Below, piece by piece: positions 47,300 to 58,087 of a stretch of DNA of 64,000 bases. The notes beneath the pieces are model-generated. The model saw only the letters and a list, made by a program, of their open reading frames with translations, was not told the DNA's origin and did not search any database. The first letter of the stretch is position 1. Every line of letters begins with the position of its first letter. The position numbers and the translations under genes were made by a program. This DNA comes from Mytilus trossulus (lineage: Eukaryota; Mollusca; Bivalvia; Mytilida; Mytilidae), in contig NC_086380.1 of assembly GCF_036588685.1 (NCBI RefSeq), forward strand, positions 49,092,544 to 49,156,543. Direction: 5' to 3'.

Positions 47300-49570
47300 T
47301 TTCTAATCAATTGGATTTTAGTATTAATCCACCAATATATCACACAGTACATTTCCTAAGGTTTTGATGTGTGTTGAATGCATATGAAAACAATCAAGTA
47401 AACATAAAAAAAAAGCTACTGATGAATGCCGGGAAGATTATATTTTTAGTCTTTGTTCATGTCCAGTGGCCAGTTTAATGCATATTGAGAATGTGACATC
47501 ATAGGTCAGAGTGTGAAATGTATACTTGACCAACAAACTGAGTCTGAATTGTAAAGTGCTAGTTGACCATGTGAATGCTGATGTCAACAATTTGATATTT
47601 ATAAAACTATGTCAATGCACTACCGGTAAGTTTCCAATAATTAGCCAATTTTAATGTTATTTTTCTGAATTTGATTACCATTATGTAAGACATGAGGTAT
47701 ACATGTTATTGACTATTGTGGTCTTGACACAATACATTTATATATATGATGACATCAGGACTATAATTTTCAAATCTGATATGCTCATGTTTCGAATGTC
47801 CATAGATTTTTTTTTTTAAATAAGCTTTTAATGCAATTGCCAGCTGAAATCATATCAAGTTTAGTAGTTTCCAAGGCTTTCAGAAATCAACTGGAAAAAA
47901 TGAAAAAAAAATGCTGCTCATCTTGTATGGCATTTTATCAATCAAATGAATTTGCTAAATGACCATCAACCTTGGGAATTTCTGATGAACTAAGTCATCC
48001 AGGACAAACACTCTACAAAACGGATTGGTGACTGTTAACCATACTGTACCTTTATTAAAATGCTAAATATGAGGTGCGTTATATTTAACCTGCATAATGA
48101 TTTTGTTTTGTGTCTATGAGAAACCCCATTGGCATCCAATGTATAAATTAAGGAGATTTGTTTCCCGCAATTGCCTGTATACAATAAAACGTGTACCACA
48201 ATTGCAATATTTAAAAATAATCTATTATTGATACTAGTGCACAGTGTCTATGATCTGTACGTACTGGATATTGTCAGTATCTCTGGACTTGCTGTATTCA
48301 TCTTCCAATGAGTCAGTACATCATGTCAGGATCTTCTAGTACTTGAGCCTTTCATTTTATTAACAAAACTTACATTTTCTTTATTACAATCATTATTAAA
48401 CTTGTATCTTTTTTCTGTATTTTAAAATTTCAATATTTGTTAATCATTTAATCAAATCAGTTACACGAACTGGAACTTTCAAACTTTCTATTATCATGTA
48501 TTGCTAGTGATCTGAAATCAGCTGGAATCACAAAAGATCTGGTGCTGTTTGGATGATTCGTCGTCTGAGTTTAACCTGTCCAATAACTATAAAGTGTTGT
48601 GATACCTTTATACACAACACATGAATAGTAACCAGAAAGGTGAAGCCACTTCTTTACAAATGCTGAAAAGAGAAATAAATAATTATATGAAATATTATCA
48701 ACACTAAATTTTCGTTGTAACATCACACCACTAGGAAACGAAAAAAACGCATTATTATTCGAAGAAACCCTTCATTTAAACTTCTTTTAAATCAAGTTTT
48801 CCACACAAATATATGCCTGTTGTTACTATTCAAAACACATACATTTGACATATGAACCACTAGTTCAATTGATTTTTTTATGGAACAACATCCGGGTCTA
48901 TAATGTACATTATGGAAGGGAGAAAAGTGTTTTTTTAGAAATACATCCTACATGTATTTAGCGACTTTCGTGAAATTTAATTCCCATCTAAGGGTGTATT
49001 CGGTTAACACCTTTTTTGAATTTGTGTGTTTTTTTATTTTTATTTTAGCCTAATCCTGGAACACAAAACTCTTGTAGCGATATTTACATTTTCCTTAATT
49101 TTCGTATTTTCTTTTGCAAATTTGCTATATATATGCATTGCTTTTATTATCAAGCTTCCACCGAACTTCGTTAAAAAAAAAGAAATAAATCACGAAAATA
49201 TCAGCTTAAAATCATTTATGAAAAGATGACTCCGAGGCATATTTGTAAGACTAGCTTGACCCAAAAAACTATACATGTAACCTATTATTATTAATTCCTG
49301 CCAGTAAGCTAAGTACAAAATGTATATATATTAGAGTAAATTTATTTTGAAATCGGTAAATCTGTTATGTATGATAAGCGTTTCTTTCTTTTAAAACATA
49401 GTATTTCAAATTTTACATTCAATCTGATTCATATATGACTATGCAGTATGAGTTTTGTTCATTGTTGGAGGCCATATGCCGACATTTAATTGTAAATTGC
49501 TTAGTCATATTAGTGCTATATTATTTGGTCTCAGTCCGGTGGAGAGTTGTCTCGTTAGCAATCATACCCT
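47300..49570. other. Centre of foldback element 3, no gene seen
   Basis: AT-rich sequence without recognisable coding content. The open frames at 49026-49229 and 49435-49620 are short and motif-free. Confidence 0.4.
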
Positions 49571-49579
49571 TACTCAAAT

Positions 49580-49675
49580 ATTACTCGGACTCCAAACGTC
49601 TGTTTTACAAGACAAGCTAGGCCCATGAGCGTAGGAAGTCAAGACTCCGAGTAATCTCGGACGGACACAAGTTAA
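49580..49675 (+). repeat. 95-bp segment duplicated at 50697-50793
   Basis: 'ACAAGACAAGCTAGGCCC ... GAGTAATCTCGGACGG(A/G)CAC' occurs in both places in the same orientation, about 1.1 kb apart, with roughly ten differences and one indel. Confidence 0.7.
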
Positions 49676-49787
49676 CTGGTTTTAGACCCTTGCAAAAAAA
49701 GGCAAACACATTCAATTTTCTAGACCGAAAATCAATCTGAAATTAAGTTTTTCATACTTTATTTTTCTTGAACTCAAAGGACTCTTA

Positions 49788-50003
49788 CCAGTGATGCATT
49801 TTAATGGTTTTCTTACCCCAGGAGTAGATTACCTTAGCCGTATTTGGCACAACATTTTGGAATTTTGGGTCCTCAATGCTCTTCAACTTTGTATTTGTTT
49901 GGCTTTTTAACTATTTTGATCTGAGCTTCACTGATGAGTCTTATGTAGACGAAACGCGCGTCTGGCGTATAAAATTATAATCCTGGTACTTTTGATAACT
50001 ATT
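49788..50003 (+). repeat. Dispersed repeat 'GAAACGCGCGTCTGGCGTA'
   Basis: From 'CAGTGATGCATTTTAATGG' through 'GATGAGTCTTATGTAGACG' and 'AAACGCGCGTCTGGCGTATA' to 'CCTGGTACTTTTGATAACTA'. I recognise this from memory as an abundant bivalve repeat. Single copy in this window. Confidence 0.7.
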
Positions 50004-50159
50004 ATAGGTTGTCTAGGGGTAAACAAATTAATTTTGCGGACCCAATATTTTTACTGGCCATGGCCATATTGATGGTGGTTAATCGTCTCGGTGGGGTTTA
50101 TGTCGATAATATTTTTGTCAAAACTATTCATAACTTCATAAAAAGGACATATTTCCATA

Positions 50160-50345
50160 ATGCAAAATAAAAAAAAATATATGTGTATTTCCTATTTCCA
50201 TACCAACCCTAAAATAGAAAGTCTTCCTTCAAGTATTTTGGTAATTTGGCACTAAGCACTGTTACAGTCATAATTTCTCTCTCATAGACTCGATGTAAAC
50301 AAAAAATGGTAAAAACTCTCATAGTCATCTTAGTTAAGGTATGTC
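50160..50345 (+). mobile_element. Decayed copy of the GGCCAAAT MITE
   Basis: 'ATATGTGTATTTCCTATTTCC', 'CACTAAGCACTGTTACAGTC' and 'CATAGACTCGATGTAAAC' match 54488-54724 in order (first motif shortened: ATGTGTATTTCC). The right end is lost. Confidence 0.6.
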
Positions 50346-51001
50346 CGTCTTGGAGGCTCATCGCTACCATAGGCGGATCCAGCCCCCCTCCTTTTTCGTG
50401 TGAAAAAAAATGGTTTATTATACAGACTGAGGTAAACACTAAAAGATGACTTTAGCGGGTCCCTTTGTTATGGCAGTCAGTGCCCCCCCCCCAAATCCCA
50501 TTTATAGAAAGTTCTGGAATCACCATGCATTTGGCTACCACAAACGGATCGAAGTGCATCGGCCTCCCCGACAACATGGGAGAATCTGGCGACTGACATT
50601 AATCATTGTTGCCTAACCATTTTAAGCCTGTAATTTTCCCTCTGGAAGTCATCAGAATTATATTATCCGGCTGGCGTATCAAGTCACTGAAATGCGGCGA
50701 GATTGCTCGGACTTCAAACAGCTGTTTTGCAAGACAAGCTAGGCCCTTGAGCGTAGGACGACAGAGTAATCTCGGACGGGCACAAGTCAAATCGTCCCCT
50801 ATAGAAAAATTCGACATCTGATAATATATATATGAAACCATTACAGACATACAGTTGTCGAGTTGAGTAGAATATTCCTTATGCAATGGCTAAATCAGAG
50901 AAATCTCGGACTACAAAGTGCATGTAAAATATAAGCAAATCTACTTTGTCTTACCTGTATGAGTAGCGTTCTATTGCGTATATGTTTCTGTTATATCAAA
51001 A

Positions 51002-51215
51002 CGGGATGCCAGCATCCCAATATGACTGGATACCAGCATCCCAATAAAACGGGATGCCAGCATCCCAAAATAACGGGATGCCAGCATCTCAGTAAAACGG
51101 GATGCCAGCATCTCAATAAAACGGGATGCCAGCATCCCAATACATCCCAAAATAACGGGATGCCAGCATCCCAATATGACTGGATGCCAGCATTTCAATA
51201 TATAGGAAATCCAGC
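51002..51215 (-). repeat. Minisatellite GGGATGCCAGCATCCCAATA, right arm
   Basis: About nine units. The core is the reverse complement of the 46.9 kb array core, so the two arrays face each other across 3.7 kb. The AT-rich spacers (AAAAC, ATGACT) differ from those of the left arm. Confidence 0.85.
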
Positions 51216-52462
51216 ATCCTCAATAAATAAAAAAATATTTAAAAAAAAATATATGCAAAACTAGCATCCTAGTAAAAGTAAGATGCTCCAGTACATTATT
51301 ATTTTAACAACAGCATCTACATCAATTTTTAATGCTGGAAGCATATAAAATCAAACAGACAGCATAGTTTTTATGTACTATAAAAAGATGCTACATTATA
51401 CAAAATATGAATTAAAGCAATTAAAAAATTGAGAAATACTTTGACAAATAATTAAAAATTAGCATCTTTTCATTGACATATGCTATTTCCTAGTTATTTC
51501 ACGGAATGTATGAACAAAACTGTACATGAGAATTTGAAATTTTAGTTGAGAACGCATTCATCCCTTAATTAAAAGTGTTCCATGATGAAATTGACATTCA
51601 GCTGTGTTAATCATATTTATGAAATAAGTTGGCTTGCAGTATAAATACCATTACATGTTTTAAATGTATTATAACAGTGATAGCAGTAATCCCCTTCCAT
51701 ATTTTATTTCCGATCTTTCACGAAGAATGCGCTAGTTTACTGTTCCCGTTTTCGACCTTACATTTTGATAACATGCAGATACGAAATGACCTTGATTGGT
51801 CATGTTAATTTCATGAAAATATTTTAAAACGGTGATCGAGAAATTCAGCTGGAAGGAAGGACACGTCATGCACGTCATGGTTGTAAGTGAATTAATATTC
51901 AAAGGCGCTTTAGTTATTGGGTCAATTTGCATGGGAGAAAAAACTTTATTCAGTCTAGACTAGCCTCACCCAGAGACATTTATGTATGAAGGCTTTCCAT
52001 TTTGCATCATATCCCACATAAATTTGTATTCACGTTAAGATACTTTAGTAAGATTTGCGTGACCTCGTTTTACGGGTCAAGAGAGGCCACATATGGACAC
52101 AATTCCGAACAGCACTATATTGATATATCTTGAAGAAGAAATCAATGACAACAGTCTAGATTGATAAAGCATTTTAATCTTTATCGCAAACACATTTTCA
52201 TAGGAAAATAAGATGCACAAGTTTGTTTTTTCTTTCAATTAATTCAGCAGTGGTTGCAGACGAAATGTCAGTCATGTGTAAAGGAAAGATTTCTGATTTT
52301 TCTGTGTAAGTTCTTCCTTTAAAGGAGCACTAAATTCAAGTTTATCCATTTCGGTGGTGCACTTATCATTCATGTATGATTTTTTTTTTATATAGGTCAA
52401 CATTTCTTTCAGAGTTCTCTGGACTTTTCAATAAAATTAACATATTTTCTTTTTGACCATAA

Positions 52463-52719
52463 GGGAGCTACCATTTGATTTTTATGGGGGGGGGGGGCTA
52501 GGATGGAAAATTTTGTCCTGCATTTTTTTTAGCTGTAATCTCTGTCCTGCCTTTTTATTTTTCACTCTGTTTGGTCCTGCTTTATTTTTTTAGTTTATCC
52601 TTACCTTTTTTTTTTGGCAATTGTCTCATCCTGCCTTTTTTTTTTACTCAAAACTCCTGTCCTGCCTATTTTTTTCAAATTTCATCCTAGTCCCCCATAA
52701 CAATTAAATGGTAGCTCCC
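52463..52719. mobile_element. MITE, 257 bp, TAA target duplication
   Basis: Ends GGGAGCTACCATTTGATTTT and AATTAAATGGTAGCTCCC are inverted repeats (about 30 bp with 'ATGGGGG...CTAGGATG' inside). TAA lies on both sides (52460-52462, 52720-52722). The interior carries repeated 'TGTCCTGCCTTTTT' runs and a poly-G stretch. PIF/Harbinger-like by target site. Confidence 0.85.
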
Positions 52720-52739
52720 TAAATAGGGTCACAAGAGTC

Positions 52740-53560
52740 TAAAAAAGTCAATTGTGGGGTTATTTGGGCAAGATAAAAGGCATCGCGCATATGAACAGAA
52801 TCCGGGGATATTTTTCTTTCTATATATTAACAAAAGAAGGCAATATGCACTTACCTTTATGTTTTTTTTTATATAACATGCCAGATTGCCGTTCTTATAA
52901 TATTTTCAGAATGATTTTTTCATCGTAATCAACATTCACCAATGGCACATAAATTGTGTTATCATGAAAACACGGGAATTTTAATAGGGTTTTTATTGAT
53001 AAAAATCATTTATTGATAAATATAAATAAATATGATCTCAGAGGGCAAACATTGGAAATCGTTCGTAATTGCGTCCTGTGGGGCTATTGTTTTCCTCTCC
53101 CAACTTTCTATTTTTATACACTCACAAACACTGCTATGCCTATGTTGACGTCCTATGTTGTTTTGTTGTTTATATCCAAAGACCCATAGTAATAACGATT
53201 TTGTCCTATTATGCCGATCATTTACACTCATTTCATAAAATGCATCACTTGACTGCCACATTTTCAAGGAATGCCGAATGGGAATACTGACCTAGCTATG
53301 CAAATTACCCACGTTGACGTCACACCATCTATGGCGTACGGTAACCCTCACAACGTTGAGCGCCAACTTTAACTCAATCCAGTTTCTCTGTCTTCGTATT
53401 AAAAACGTCTTATATTTGACTACCCTACACCTCGTAAAAAATATTTAAAATTTCCAAATTTCCGTAAAACTTTGTTAGATAATGAAAAAAAACATTGTTT
53501 TCGCGTTACACTTTGTACCCGAATTTCCATAAACTCGCTTGATTCGGACTAAGACCGGGG
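52740..53560. other. Intergenic, nothing recognised
   Basis: Overlapping short frames on both strands near 53010-53290 have no splice context or motif. No repeat was matched. Confidence 0.4.
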
Positions 53561-53564
53561 ATAA

Positions 53565-53735
53565 ATTCGTTATCTACGTTTATATCCGTAGATTAGATAT
53601 GGATATTCTAATACCCTTCAGTACCCTGTATACCCTTCGGCTACGCCTTATGGTGTACTGGGGTACTTTAGAGTGTTAAAATATCCATATCTAAGGATAT
53701 GAACGTAGATAACTTATTCTGGCCTGATGTAAAAG
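53565..53735. mobile_element. Hairpin MITE, about 170 bp
   Basis: The left half 'GATAAATTCGTTATCTACG ... TAGATATGGATATTCTAA' pairs with the right half 'TTAAAATATCCATATCTAAG ... CGTAGATAACTTATTC'. Almost the entire length folds back on itself around a GTACCC/GGGTAC-containing loop. Confidence 0.75.
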
Positions 53736-54487
53736 GGATTCAGTATATTAATTAATCACAAATGCAACACATTAAAGTCAAAAAATTCAACTTGATTTTT
53801 TTTTAATCAATATAACTATATAGAATATTAAGAATTAACAAATTTTCTATAACATTTTAATAAATATTTTTTGTTCATTAATAAAAATTTTAAATAAGTC
53901 TTTATCAATTGTTTTTGTACATCACTAATTTTCAAATAAGTATAATATAATAGGACTAGGTATTGACTATTCAGATTAAGTACAAATTTGTTTGTTTAAC
54001 AATAATCACCCTTTTGATGTCTATAAGTCACTGTGTTTGACAGGAGTTTTGCATCAATTACTGATTTTCATGCCAGGGGTGTCATTTTTGCCAAAATTCT
54101 GTTTTTCAAATGTATCAATTGCTCCACAATTTGAAACTCATTCGCGCCTATTTCACCTGCATGACCTGTACACATATATGGGCGTTTTTCAATAAAAACG
54201 TACTTTCTTGTCCCAGCCACTTTAAAAAAAAAGTGTTTGATCTTTGCAAAAAAACATTTTGTGCAGTCAGAACATTGAATTAGATATAACATTTTTAAGT
54301 AAAGAAACAGTTTATTTTTTAGAGAGATTGATAAGATATTGATTCCTGAATGGTCCAAAACAACCAAAATGGCATGTCCCTAGACCGCCTGTTCAACATT
54401 CATACTCTCAAATATCGTAAAAAAAATGAAGAAATGAATATTAATTTTACATAATATAAGTTCTTTAATAATTCAAAAGTATGTTTA

Positions 54488-54724
54488 GGCCAAATAAAAA
54501 AGCATGTGTGTTTCCTGTTTCCCTACCTACCCTATATTTTAAGCTTAAAAATAGCCTACCCTAAAGTTTTTTTGGTCATTTTTCAATAAGCACTGTTAAA
54601 GTCAGGATTTCTCTCCCATAGACTCAATGTAAAAAAAAATGGTAAAATAAAAAAAAATCCCTACCTACCTACCCTATTTTTTTCAAAGATGAAACAGGAA
54701 ACACACATATTATTTTATTTGGCC
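54488..54724. mobile_element. MITE, 237 bp, TTA target duplication (PIF/Harbinger-like)
   Basis: Ends GGCCAAATAAAAAAGCATGT and ATATTATTTTATTTGGCC with 'GTGTTTCCTGTTTC' / 'GAAACAGGAAACAC' inside. TTA lies on both sides (54485-54487, 54725-54727). Decayed relatives at 33340-33560 and 50160-50345. Confidence 0.85.
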
Positions 54725-54996
54725 TTAGAGCCAACATATTTTAATAAACATGCAGCTTTTAACATCGGATTTTTTATTTTAGAAGGTGTGTCCCTAACAC
54801 AATGTCCACAATGAAACAAAGTCATTAAAACTTGCTTATAAACAGTTTTATAAAATCAATGTAATTTTTTGTTTGCAAGAGAAATAAACATTAGGGTCTT
54901 ACAAAAGAAGTGATGCTTTTATAACGGCAATTAAACTGTTGGTAAGAAAAATTGAGCACATCAAATGGACCAGAGTGATACCATATTTTTGTAAAT

Positions 54997-55610
54997 GTCC
55001 ACTACGAAACGGGTCAAATCTCCTTCAGTAACTGGTTTTAAAATTATGAAAAAAATATCAGTGTACAGCTTAATAACGCTTTGATGAATACAGTCAGTCT
55101 TGTTACTATTGCAATATTGGGGTTGTGAGAAAAAAATAAAACATGTGAATACGTCCCCTACGAAACGGTACCCTACGAAACAAGTTTGGGAGAAAAACGT
55201 TTCGTAGTGGACACTACCACTACCATGCAGTCTTTTTTTACTCTTTTTTCAATTATATTCGTGCAAAGCAAATAACAAAGGTAAGTTTCATGGAATTTTT
55301 ATTATGTTTTTATTAACATAGAATAGGGTTGATGTCAACTACGAAACTTTTTGTCCACTACGAAACGGTTTTGTCAACTATGAAACGCATCAAAATGTCC
55401 ACTACGTAACATGAGTTGTACCTTCATATGTGAAGTACTGTCTAATCTTTATCAATAAAAATGGTTCTCCAATCCAGAAAAAAATGAGATTTTTCTAGTA
55501 TACAATGTAAACAAACTGGAATGTCTATAGGAAACATTTAAAATTGAAAAAAATATGTGTGTTTAGAAGCAGTTTCGTAGGGGACAAAAGTCCCCTATAA
55601 AACAGTACAC
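54997..55610. repeat. Cluster of a scattered GTCCACTACGAAACG motif
   Basis: About ten occurrences of GTC(C/A)(A/C)CTACGAAAC(G) in 600 bp. Most are forward (near 54997, 55157, 55174, 55337, 55354, 55373, 55397, 55593) and two are reverse (55199, 55575). Spacing is irregular and the intervening sequence is unrelated. It is not a simple tandem array and not coding. Confidence 0.7.
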
Positions 55611-56093
55611 AAATTATGAAGATAATATCATTTTAAAGAGTATTTAAGATTGCACTTTTTGTTTACAAACAGGTCTATAATAGAGGTATTCAAAATAACT
55701 CTTGAAAATAAAATTTAGACTAGTTGATTTTCCATTTTTTTTAGGTCTGAAAGGAACGCTTTTATTGAAAAACGCCCATATCTATCATACTTATTAATGA
55801 TAAACATACATGTATTTATTCTTATTTTTGGCTAATAACATGTATAAAGTATCATTTATGAAATTATTGTTACAAATGTACACTAATGTCTATACTGAAG
55901 GAATGTATTCAAATCAACCGATGGACATTTATTATTAAAAGTGTTCAGTAATGAATTTAAGAAAAATCAATTTGATATTTAACCAATAACATGAATAATG
56001 GAGCAGAGGTATTCCAAAAGAATTACAATAAACTGTTAAATACATTCCATCCTTCTACACATGTGGTTTTTTTTTACAAAAAAGAGAAGCTAC

Positions 56094-56687
56094 AAGCAGT
56101 AAGGGGTACTTTTTGTACAATTACAATTAATCTTTATTTACTTGATATCAATCAGTAAATAAAATATAGGTATTTAAGTTAATTATTATGTTTGAATAAT
56201 CTCTCCTTAATTTTATCAAAAATTTACTTGCATTATAAGTAATTTTTTTTTTAAATCCAAAAAATATCTCAAGTTATGAGATGTAAAATCATGCCTTTAA
56301 CAATTTTTCATGAAGGTAGAGAGGGGGGGAGGGGCTTGTAAATGAATGTTCTGAAGATAACAGACAAATGAGACTTTCATTGTCCATGAAATTTCACTTA
56401 AATTATTTGTAAAGACATCTGCAAAGGACAGACCATTCAAAATTCTGTTAGAGCATAGAAGTTCTAAGAATTCAAGAAAAGAAGATAGGATGATTTTTTT
56501 ACTTGTTCACGTAAAAAAAATCTGAATGTCTAAGGGACATAACTAGGCCAATTTTATTTTTTTACCTATACAAGTAAATAAAATACACTTGTATAAGAAG
56601 CCTACAAATTTACTTATAAAAGTATATTAATATTTACTTCTTCAAGTAAATAAAAATTACTTGTACAAGTAGTACCCCTGACTGGCA
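56094..56687. mobile_element. Inverted-repeat element, about 590 bp
   Basis: Left end CAGTAAGGGGTACTTTTTGT and right end (reverse complement) CAGTCAGGGGTACTACTTGT, with 'TTTTATTTACTTG' continuing in both arms. Interior 'ACAAGTAAATAAA' palindromic units. No clear target duplication. The CAG...-type end might suggest a hAT origin, but this is uncertain. Confidence 0.6.
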
Positions 56688-56718
56688 AACCTGTAACTAC
56701 ATAATAAAATAGTTAATA

Positions 56719-57602
56719 TGTCACCAAGGTTCCTCCAGAGCACTGTTAGATAAGGGGGAGCTAACTCGTTTGTGCTGGAACCAAGGGACAGGGGGTCAGT
56801 CTATCGCTAGACTTAATGTTCTGATAGGCATAGCTAAAACGCAAGGAAGGTTTTCATAATTTAATTACTGTAACAATTTAAACGAATGATGATAACAAAT
56901 CAATTAGTAAACAATTCCAAATAATAATAATAATCTAAATCAAGTACAAAGTATCAAATCTAAATATTAATTCCAAAGTAAAACTATTTCTCCTTAAATG
57001 TAAAATCCAAAATAAATGCCAAAACTACTAAAACATAAAATGTAATTAATCTCAATTTCAAAATATAAAAGTCTCAAAATAAAAGTTTCTCAAAAGTATT
57101 TTCTAAAGTTAAATTTATGAGTCAGAGATAAATTTAGTCTCACACTACACAGTCAACTGGTAGACTGGTAGACAGTCTTATAGGGCCAGTATAATGACAT
57201 GAGTAGTGTGAGGTTACGCTTCCGAAACACTGACTGCCTTTCCAAAATTTACAACGATATTTATACTAAAATCTAAAATAAATAAATATGTCTCGACATG
57301 TTAATAATACTCTCATTAGCAAAAATAAACTTTAATTGACAAAGGCTAATCCTGTAATGCTTTGATAAAATTCTTAACTTTCAAAATGACATGTGTTAAT
57401 TACAATTAATATTTCAAAATAAAGTGCTTTGAGCAAACTGTGACATTTCGAGTACTAATGCCACAGCATAGGTAAAATCAACTAAACAAATTAATTAAAA
57501 CTTTTACAAAAAACAAACATTAAATTTTCTTTCAAAAAATAAAACATATTTTTATCCAAAATAACACAAACACAAATTTAAGCCAAATAACACACCATGA
57601 CA
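56719..57602 (-). repeat. 3' LTR, 884 bp
   Basis: In element sense it begins TGTCATGGTG and ends CCTTGGTGACA, i.e. standard TG...CA with an inverted TGTCA...TGACA. It follows the polypurine tract. The sequence left of it (AGTTAATA) would hold the target duplication, but the other flank is outside the window. Confidence 0.92.
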
Positions 57603-57618
57603 TATTCCCCCCTACTCC
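57603..57618 (-). other. Polypurine tract
   Basis: Minus-strand GGAGTAGGGGGGAATA lies directly upstream of the 3' LTR start. Position and composition fit the plus-strand DNA primer of LTR elements. Confidence 0.85.
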
Positions 57619-58087
57619 AATATGTTTGTCCCCAAACATGATATACACATTCACATATTAACATCTTAAAAATACCTAAATACACTCTATACAAATTATA
57701 TATATAACCTGGCGCCAGAAAAAAAATATATATACAATAAGTGTCAGCTAGCTAGCTTCTCTCAACCTTTATATTGTTGTGTAAATCTCCAAAAAGACAA
57801 GACACTTTAACCAAAATCAAAAGATGTAGTAATAAGAAATAGTATGCGTGCACTCACACTAAGTCCTAAAACTACCTACCCCGAGAGAAAAAAAAAAAAT
57901 GTTTTAGAAAAACTAAATAGATTTACATGCTACTAAAATACTATTTTCAAGTCTCAAACATTGTCCTAACGAATCACGAATTGTTTAAAACAAATCACCA
58001 TGGATTTATCTCATTTTGGAACTCTCTGGTTAACTCTTTTAAGAAAGTGTCAATGCACCCATTCGGCACTTCATCAAAAATCTGCCA
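57619..58087. other. 3' untranslated part of the gypsy element
   Basis: AT-rich sequence between the pol stop and the polypurine tract. No frame. Confidence 0.6.

Larger units (their letters stand above)
46400..51650. mobile_element. Foldback element 3: long inverted arms with GGATGCTGGCATCC arrays
   Basis: The left arm has 'TTTATACTGCAA' (about 46408), 'TTCTCAACTA...AAATTTCAA' (about 46487) and an array of a 24-27-bp unit GGATGCTGGCATCCCAATAT at 46873-47235. The right arm has the same landmarks in reverse order and complement: array unit GGGATGCCAGCATCCCAATA at 51002-51215, 'TTGAAATTTTAGTTGAGAA' at about 51535, 'TTGCAGTATAAA' at about 51634. The 3.7 kb centre has no gene and contains other repeats. 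Exact ends and target duplication were not found. All frames in the arrays are repeat artefacts. Confidence 0.65.
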
